This document shows, piece by piece, positions 57,214 through 64,000 of a stretch of DNA of 64,000 bases. The stretch lies in assembly GCA_030765055.1 (NCBI GenBank), contig CM060955.1, positions 103,278,201-103,342,200 on the forward strand, given 5' to 3'. The stretch comes from Mantis religiosa (Eukaryota; Arthropoda; Insecta; Mantodea; Mantidae). The position numbers and the translations under genes were made by a program. Below the pieces are notes generated by a model. It ran no database searches, was not told the DNA's origin, and was given only the letters and a program-made list of their open reading frames with translations. Every line of letters begins with the position of its first letter. The first letter of the stretch is position 1.

Positions 57214-57975
57214 GTGAGTGAAGGTAGAAGTGACTTATCACTTTCGTCAGTTTTCTGTGCTCCAATTGTTGAGAATAAAGATCCGCATCAATCGTCCGCC
57301 CGTATGGAAAAAATTCCCAGGGAATCACACCGAACTGATTTTTTTAACGATGAGTTTGGCAGGTTGGTGGGGATGATGTCATTGTTTCGATTCAGCAGGA
57401 TTTTGGTACTGTACCCATTGTCCATCACAAGTAACAATTCTCCTGACAAATCTATCATTCATAGAATTACGGATAAGCTGACCACAGAAATCCAATCTAT
57501 GTTCAGCCTGTTGAGGTGTCAGTTCATGAGGGACAGATCAACAGTTTCTCTACCATTTTACAAATGTGATAATGTGGAAATGTACGGTATCTTTTGATGG
57601 ACCAGGGCCGCGCCGTGGCTCAGTGGTTAGACCGCTTGGCCGGTGCTCCATCTTCATCTCATGTATCATCAGTGTCACCGCCTGCGGTGCAATATGTAGT
57701 AAAAGCGGGCGTTAAACACTACACACTACACGCCACTACTACTTGATGGACCAGGTTCTTCTGAAAGCCTACGGGTACTTTTTGCGGAATTTCTCCCAAA
57801 ACTTGGCGTGTGTCCTCAATATTAGACATTTTAGGTCTTCTAGGACGTGGTAAATCTTTAATTTTTTTGTTACACTGTTGAAACGTTGAGACAATCGTTG
57901 TATCTCACACATGTGTTGAAAAGTAAAAACTTGAGGAATTGCATTTGAACTGGCTATTAAAAAGATCATGTTCAC
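57214..57975 (-). pseudogene. mariner-type transposase, degenerate, split by a SINE
   Basis: Minus-strand frames read QRFNSVTKKLKIYHVLEDLK (HTH end), KVPVGFQKNLVHQKIPYIST, then after a gap ELTPQQAEHRLDFCGQLIRN and RFVRRIVTCDGQWVQYQNPA, i.e. the mariner LTP.Q...R.....L....RF..RIVT.DE.W block with E changed to G. VKK and GGRLMRIF/LFST-type fragments follow. The SINE at 57607-57742 interrupts it between the HTH and LTPQQ parts. No termini seen. Confidence 0.75.
57594..57755 (+). mobile_element. short tRNA-derived SINE with 13-bp target duplication
   Basis: A 136-bp body (57607-57742) starting GCCGCGCCGTGGCTCAGTGG, a tRNA-like 5' end with an A box (TGGCTCAGTGG), flanked by TTGATGGACCAGG on both sides (57594-57606, 57743-57755). 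The head resembles SINE-3 (CGCCGTGGC) but the body differs. The 3' end has an ACACTACAC repeat-like tail. Confidence 0.9.
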
Positions 57976-57979
57976 CTAG

Positions 57980-59480
57980 GCCACCATTTAAAGGTCACTG
58001 ACCGTATTTAAAAGATCGTATGAATATAGCTGTTACTGAGGTATTTTATATAACTAGCTAAAATACTTTTTTGCAATTGTTGGCTATTTTTGACAAATTT
58101 TCATAGATAGGTATACGTAACTGTAAGTGTATACAGAAAACTTTAAATGTTACAATGCCTTGCAGTATTTTATTCCAAATCTCTTACTGAGTCTACATTT
58201 TCCCCCACACGTTTCGTTGACGGATGGAATGAGCCACTCTGCCGAACGCTTCATTATTAAGTCTACTGCGTACGGTGAACGGCAGTTTTACGCAACACTC
58301 TGTGATGTGAATAAAGCATTAGCACAGAGGAAGTTACTGTTGAAACATCTGCTTTAACATGCTCCAGGAGAGGAAGTTCCTTATTAGCTTACAGCAGCTG
58401 TGACCTGATCACTTTGCGACAAAAAAACAACCAAAGCAAATAAAACCTTTAAAAGCTATCAGGAATCCTTTCAACTTTTCGATAAATGCAAGATGGAAAA
58501 CGACTTTATTCCTTTCACTGCGCTTACCTGCTAGAGGAAATTTTATCTTCCAAGCAAATAAAATACAGCTTTTCCGATTTTTGAAGCTTCCCAGCAAGTT
58601 GTTTTGCTTATACGTCCAAGTGTGTTTTAAAAAATAAAATGGTATTCATGTGACCTTCTCTTCCTGGTACACTATAAACTTTTGTTTCAAAATCTTATTG
58701 TTCTACCTAGTTGTTTAAAGCAGAAATAATCTTTAATTGTAAATTTTCACATTTCAAATCTGGTAGAAGAACCGTTAGTATATTTCTGCCAGGGATGGAT
58801 CCTGACCAGTTTTTCTCGATACTCGATAGTCCGATAATTGATACCGTCATTTCTATCGCTAGTTTCAACACAAAATACAATGTCGGGAGAACTATGAAAT
58901 GCCAATGAAATTAATTAGGTACACTATGGGCATGCAGCACCGATATTGGCTGAACATATGGGAAAAAAATGTCTTTTTTTGTTTTTGAGCTAATAAAACA
59001 CTTTGAACCTTTTAGTATCATAATACAACTAAATGTATGAGTTTCGGGCATATAAATACCCTCACATGACAATTTAAATTCCAGTGCGCAAGTGCATGCC
59101 GGTCCTTGTATTCACATATTTCTGCCATTTGAGTTCGATTGAATGTACTAAATTAATAGCCACATTTGAAATTAGCGGGCAAAGTTTCTAGTGGAATTTT
59201 GTGTGTTGGTCTGATGGTTATTTCTTACAATATGTGGTACCATTGAAAAAAACACTGGCTGCAAACATTGAAAGCAAATAATAATGTTTATATTTTTGCT
59301 TTTGCGTGAGTTTCTAACGATCGGGTTTCTCTTGTGTTTCTCGTTAAACTACATACTGTTTATATATAACTGATGAGTTTTAGTGTGCCATTTAACATTT
59401 ATAAAGGTATTTTATACATAAAAACGTGCATATAACTGTTGTATAGGTTATAGGTAAAACATTCTTTAAAACAACTGACC
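57980..59480. other. no gene recognised
   Basis: AT-rich; a frame at 58127-58357 is compositionally mixed but unrecognised. Upstream exons or the N-terminal part of the Mutator-type ORF were looked for and not found. Confidence 0.4.
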
Positions 59481-59491
59481 TTCTGTTTACT

Positions 59492-60028
59492 GTGTACATA
59501 GTTAGGATCATGAATAGTCTAAACGATACATGGGATCACACGCCTAAACATAATACAACAATGGGAACATACTTGAGGCCTTATGTGGTAAGAAAACTAA
59601 TTTTTTTTTACCAAAGGCTGGCATCATATGAAATCCTAAGGAGATGTACATTGGGTAAGCCACAAAATGCAAATGAAGGTTTACATAACATGATATGGCA
59701 TAATTGCCCAAAACAAATATTTGTTTCAAAGAAGAGACTTCAGGTTGATGTGACATCAACCATCAGTGAATTCAATTTTGATTGTTCAGCCTCACTCAAG
59801 CTGCAGTCAGGCATAATTGACACTGAAATTTCACCAGCATCTCTAAAAATTAGCCAAGGGAAGGACAAATTACGCTTACTTCATTCAGCAATTTCCGCGA
59901 AGGTAACTTCTAAAACATTCAGAAGGAAACTAAAATTGAAGAAAACTACTGCAGAGGAGAAGGAAGAGGCGAGAGGTTGCAACTTATCTATCTGGAGGGT
60001 TTTAGTCTACTTCAATGCATGTAGCTGA
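59492..60028 (+). CDS. Mutator-like transposase, C-terminal part, intact frame
   Basis: A 178-codon uninterrupted frame. Blocks RPYVVRKLIFFYQRLASYEI, LRRCTLGKPQNANEGLHNMI, WHNCPKQIFVSKKRLQVDV and ISEFNFDCSASLKLQSG match what I recall of the C-terminal part of the insect Mutator-like transposase family (C..G.TQNANES.H..IW..CPK..F). A lysine-rich tail follows (FRRKLKLKKTTAEEKEEARG). The catalytic N-terminal two-thirds is missing. It is either a 5'-truncated copy whose frame has survived or a piece of a spliced or domesticated gene. A second scrap of the same region is at 62.1 kb. Confidence 0.6.
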   Translation: MYIVRIMNSLNDTWDHTPKHNTTMGTYLRPYVVRKLIFFYQRLASYEILRRCTLGKPQNANEGLHNMIWHNCPKQIFVSKKRLQVDVTSTISEFNFDCSASLKLQSGIIDTEISPASLKISQGKDKLRLLHSAISAKVTSKTFRRKLKLKKTTAEEKEEARGCNLSIWRVLVYFNACS

Positions 60029-60034
60029 GAAGGA

Positions 60035-60570
60035 AACTGTTTTGGATTTTAAAATTTGATTTAATCAGTTATAGTCTTTTCAACACTTTTTGTCATTCAA
60101 AATGCTCCACACGATGCTGTTTTGCTTCAGTCCCTCTAAAATTTTGAACACATGTTCTTAGAAAGCAAACAAAGGTTTCTATCATATGAATTTTTAATAT
60201 TCATTATATTTCTAAAGTTATTGATATAAAAATTCAAAGGTTTAATGATTTTTTAGCTTTTTTGTTTCCCCCATACCTATTTTTTCCTCTGGAACTAAAG
60301 GCAGTATAAGAAATTCATATGATAGATCTTTTCTTCATAACCATCTGAATATTTTTAGAAATAGAAGCATTAAAATTTTGAAAATTTTCATCACGTTGAG
60401 CAGTTTGAATTTTGCCCAAATTTTGAAATTCACAAATTAATTACTCAAAAACTATTGAAGATATAAAAACCAAATTTTGAATACTGTGTCCAATATGCAT
60501 CAGAACTAAGTGGTAAAAAGTTCAGCAAGATTAGTTGACAGTTGCTGGATTTGGGGTTTTCTGTGCTGCA
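60035..60570 (+). repeat. 3' flank of the Mutator-type element
   Basis: AT-rich tail containing TGCTCCACACGATGC, shared with 50150 region. It probably belongs to the element that carried the preceding ORF. Confidence 0.4.
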
Positions 60571-60992
60571 TCCCCTTAATGAAACAAAATTTTTAACCAT
60601 CAGTGTTTCTATTTCTAAACTCTACATTAGATATTTGAAAGCAAAATGCGTTTTTTTTCTGAAACAGAAGGGGTGTCATCGGTGAAATTTCGTCAAAAAT
60701 GACAAAAAATGACATTTTCCGTTTGTTGCCTTAAAACTATGTTTAAACATTGTAGTTTCAGAATATACCGTCACTCAGGCCCTAGCGCCATATAAAGAGC
60801 CGCTATGTCGTTATTTGAATGTCCATGTGTGGGTGGGCATGGCCATTTAATATTGCCTTTGCTAGCGTGTTGCAAAGAAGTTGATGGAATTCTCACGTTT
60901 AAACTACGCGGTTTAATTCCATAGACTGTGGTAACGTGCAGAGACATCTTTTGGATTACGTAGAAAATGAAGCTACCTACAGTGAGGAATAA

Positions 60993-61563
60993 ATGTTACA
61001 CAAATATAACTATTGTAATAAAAACTTCACTTATCTTAAGAAAATAATGTTTATTCTTCTTTCTAATTGAGATCGATTTCATAAACAAATTGCTTGCATC
61101 GTCGTCAAGGATTTCGGTTACCATATTATTATGTTTTTTCTACACGTTAAAGAGGTCCCGAGTTCGAATATCGGTCAGGGTGAGTTACCTGGATAAGGTT
61201 TATTCCGGGGTTTTCCCTTATCTTGAAAGACGAATGTCGGGTAACTCTGAGCTCCATGGTCCCCGGACTCATCTGAGCATCATCTCAACCATTTCATTCA
61301 ACGTCCTTATAACTTAATGTTGAAGGACGTAAATTAAAAAAAAAATGTTTTTTCAGCATTAGCAAAATCTGAAAACGAAACAAACCTAAAAAAGGATTCA
61401 ACTGCTGGTATTTCAAAATCTATTACTCGACATTTAATTTTTAAAATAAATCTTTTCCAAAACCATTAAATCTATCAGACCATTTAATTGTTTTAACAAT
61501 TTAACATCATTTTCTTAAGACAAGTGAAGTTTCTGTTACAAATAATTATATTTGTGTAATGTT
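60993..61563. repeat. inverted-repeat element with a SINE inside
   Basis: Arms 60993-61049 and 61505-61563 are inverted relatives of about 57 nt (ACACAAATATAA, AAACTTCACTT, CTTAAGAAAAT in the same order). They enclose about 455 bp that includes a SINE-1 copy. A MITE-like element later hit by a SINE is the simplest reading. Confidence 0.75.
61155..61344 (+). repeat. SINE-1 copy, head truncated
   Basis: Starts at GTCCCGAGTTCGAATATCGG (B-box region), then GGTGAGTTACCTGGATAAGG, GGGTTTTCCCTTATC, CGGGTAACTCTGAGCTCC, and ends GAAGGACGTAAATT plus an A10 tail (61334-61343). Confidence 0.88.
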
Positions 61564-61569
61564 CTGGAT

Positions 61570-62090
61570 GTTTTTTAAAGCTACGGAACATTTCTGCTTC
61601 TGTTTCTATATATTGTTTCCCACTTACTGTTTCTGAAAATAAACAAATAATTCCATACGTAGTGCTTGTGAAATATGGTTTACATGTAAGTGAAAGCTTT
61701 GGATAGCAGCTTATATTAGGTTACTGTTGTTTAGAATAGGCATAAAACCTGATTTAACATTATATAGCTTTCTTGTTAAAACAGTGGATATGTAATTCAT
61801 ACTAGGTTAGGTTAGCAGTACAGTGGCTATTTAGCTCTGCTGGAGGTAAACGTTAAGTGAAAACATATTATTCCAAGAATTACCAGTGATTCTAGTAGGT
61901 CTCCTTTTGATGTAAATAGAAGAATGCTTGATGCATTTCTGGGCATTGGCAAGGGTCATATTTCTATGCAGAAGTTTTGCATGACTATGAGTATGAATTC
62001 CATGTACTACTCTACTTACAATTTACATCTCATAGACAAAGATTAAGAGATTAGTACTATTCTACCAGAGAAGAAGAAACACAGAAGGCA
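61570..62090. other. no gene recognised
   Basis: AT-rich; contains a brief TAGGTTAGGTTAGC at about 61804 (see rejected list). Confidence 0.4.
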
Positions 62091-62094
62091 CAAA

Positions 62095-62228
62095 TAAACT
62101 TTTGTTTCAAGAAACACATTGCAAATTGCTGCAGCTGTTAGTGACTTTAATATGGGATATAAAGCTAGCCTAGATGTTAAGCTAAGAGCTGCAGCAAGCA
62201 AAGTAAATCCTATTAGCAAGAAAATTAG
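62095..62228 (+). pseudogene. Mutator-like transposase C-terminal scrap
   Basis: The plus strand reads FVSRNTLQIAAAVSDFNMGY then KASLDVKLRAAASKVNPISK, ending at a stop. It aligns with FVSKKRLQVDVTSTISEFNF and the following residues of the ORF at 59.5 kb (same spacing) but is clearly a different, diverged copy. Confidence 0.65.
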
Positions 62229-62239
62229 TTAAACCAAAG

Positions 62240-62830
62240 TTCTCGAAGTTCATTGAGCAAATATAAATCTGTCAGGAAGCAGTTAAAAGTGACTAAATTA
62301 AAGTAATAAGAGTATATAAACTAGCTGAGTGGCTTTCATATAGTGTAGAAGTGTTTTAAAACACTCGTTTAGTGCTTTCAACTCGATTTTCTTTTGCTTC
62401 CAATTGTTAGCATATTTTAATACTGCTAATACTCTAGACACTGAAGTTTTCCATACATTTCTTTAATTTTTGCATATATGCATATTACTGGATAAGTTTT
62501 CAATGAAAATAGTATCAATATGACTGTATATAAAAATTTTAGGAATGATTGGTATTGAAAACAGAAAATTCACAGTCCAAAAACAGTCCAATTTCAAGCT
62601 TTTATTCAAAAATACTAGCATTGTCACTACTTCGGGGTCAAGTCTACTTTATATATACCTGCTGTGCTTAAGTAGTACTTCAGAGAAAACTGTTGCTGGT
62701 GGAGTACCCAAATATTTGACGGCTATTTTTTTAAGTTTTCGAAATTTTTATATTTGTGATATGCGGTAATTTTTTCCTAGGAAAATGTTAAAATCCGCGT
62801 GAATTTCGCATACGATTACTTTCTTGCGTA
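62240..62830. other. no gene recognised
   Basis: AT-rich sequence without supported features. Confidence 0.4.
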
Positions 62831-62844
62831 ATATTGCTGTACAG

Positions 62845-63086
62845 TTTTGGTTTTGTAATTTACGTCCTCCAACGTTAAGTCATATCGGACGATGAATGTA
62901 ATGGATGATATGATGCTCAACTGAGTCCAGTGTCCATGGAGCTTAGAGCTGCCCGACATTCTTCTTAGAGGATAAGGTAAAACCCCGGAAAAAACCTTAT
63001 TCAGGTAACTCACCCTGACCAAGATTCGAACTCGGGGCCTCTTGAACGTGAGGCAGACATGATACCATCACGCTACCTAGGCGGGC
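62845..63086 (-). mobile_element. full-length SINE-1 with target duplication
   Basis: A 242-bp minus-strand copy from a tRNA-like head (GCCCGCCTAGGTAGCGTGAT, then CTGCCTCACGTTCAAGAGG, then GAGTTCGAATCTTGG) to TTGGAGGACGTAAATT. It is flanked by TATTGCTGTACAG on both sides (62832-62844, 63087-63099). This defines the true ends of the family. Confidence 0.93.
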
Positions 63087-63099
63087 TATTGCTGTACAG

Positions 63100-64000
63100 G
63101 TCGGGCAATGTTCTGCTTTCGGTAATATTATTTTGTGATTTTAAAATAAAATAGAAATTGCAGAATCACCACCGAAGTATCGAAAACTACCGAGAGAATT
63201 TTCTGAAATATCGTTCGATGTCGATACCATACAAGTATCGTTTCGAGGTATTGCAAGTATCAAGGAGGCATCTCTAATTTATAATAATTGGAATGCCACA
63301 TAATAACTTTAAATCCCATGCCCCTTACAAAACCACGAGAATAAAAACGAATTGCGACTAAACACACGAAATGAACATGTAAATCATAACAAGGTCATTT
63401 GGGTCCGTGTTTGTAAAGTAGGCTTTGTTCATATATACGATATACCAATTATACAAATGTCATTCATAGTAAAAACGTCTAAACAGGCTAAATCACATAT
63501 TAACGATATGCATTTAATTTAAGTCGACAGCTTACTTCAAATAGTTCATCATTAGCTTCTTTTGCTAAGTTTTTCGGTGAACTTAACTAATATTTTGATT
63601 GGCACATCCTCGACGTATACTCTGTAGAAAAAGATTTTGTAGCTATTAGCTAGAGCAGCTGCACACATTTCTTCGTCATCAACCTGGTGCAATTATTTCT
63701 TAGCTTCTTCTATAGCAATCACCTCGCTCTAAGGGCACCCATCGCCTGAAGCTCTTAGGAACTTTCGAGTTTTCTAATCCAGGGTGGCTATTGCAACGTG
63801 CAAATGCCGTAAACATTTACTTAATATGATTCATACGTATATTGTGTCAAGAAAGTACCGGCAATTGTCACATAAATATCCCGTATAAGAGGGGATCCCA
63901 AATTATTGTTGGAACATCTTACCTCTATGCCCACGCGGAGTTTGATTGTCATGTCATCTAGTTTGTTTACAGGAAGCCATTTTGTTAGTGCATCTCAAAG
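63100..64000. other. no gene recognised
   Basis: AT-rich to moderate composition. A GGGATCCCAAATTATTGTTGG patch near 63892 was considered as a transposon end but no partner was seen in the window. Confidence 0.35.

Noticed and set aside
61800..61820. TAGGTTAGGTTAGC as insect telomere (TTAGG)n repeat
   Set aside because: Fewer than three units; far too short to be meaningful.
63880..64000. Terminal-repeat-like patch as a mariner end
   Set aside because: No partner terminus and no transposase sequence within the window.

Overview
This is an AT-rich, gene-poor stretch of an animal nuclear genome, most likely an insect with a large, transposon-filled genome. Four lines of evidence point that way: several different mariner/Tc1/IS630-type elements with TA target duplications, arthropod-style jockey-like LINE fragments, at least four tRNA-derived SINE types, and LTR-like units with TATA/initiator promoters and heat-shock elements. 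A cockroach, stick insect or similar polyneopteran is an inference from overall flavour only. There are no bacterial-type operons, no rRNA, no CRISPR and no convincing functional tRNA gene. No large host gene is visible. The best host-gene candidates are a two-exon model on the minus strand (8331-8910), a possible last coding exon on the plus strand (15496-15712) and a 42-residue secretory-type peptide ORF on the minus strand (14075-14203).

Layout. 1-5.4 kb: mostly unannotated AT-rich DNA with one foldback tRNA-like repeat and a 46-nt poly-T. 5.4-5.8 kb: an LTR-like unit with heat-shock elements. 6.1-8.2 kb: SINE copies and a strong hairpin. 8.3-10.9 kb: a possible gene fragment next to an IS630-type transposon that holds a 1.3-kb mariner. 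11.9-12.6 kb: LINE 3' end. 16.0-18.2 kb: two copies of a GC-rich ~500-bp retroposon with clear target-site duplications. 19.7-23 kb: SINE, LTR-like body, LINE and a Tc1 element whose coding region has grown a 58-nt homopolymer. 23.9-26.8 kb: a nested block (SINE in SINE, then a mariner carrying two head-to-tail copies of the GC-rich retroposon separated by copies of one 14-bp target site). 27.7-31.2 kb: remnants of an uncharacterised transposon-type protein, a MULE and a second IS630-type element. 33.6-41.4 kb: a solo IS630 end, a second heat-shock LTR-like unit with a GAGA tract, and many foldback tRNA-like repeats. 43-48.8 kb: transposase scraps and a third heat-shock LTR-like unit split by a LINE. 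50-57.9 kb: two deleted mariners, an IS630 remnant, a LINE RT scrap and a mariner broken by a SINE. 59.5-63.1 kb: Mutator-type transposase C-termini, an inverted-repeat element and SINEs.

The two observations I consider most worth following are (1) a dispersed LTR-like family whose promoter has the GAGA tract / heat-shock element / TATA / initiator layout of heat-shock genes, and (2) the GC-rich retroposon family, which makes 12-14 bp target duplications, has conserved short hairpins, and occurs as a tandem pair. Family names are from recognition of motifs by eye; no database search was possible.
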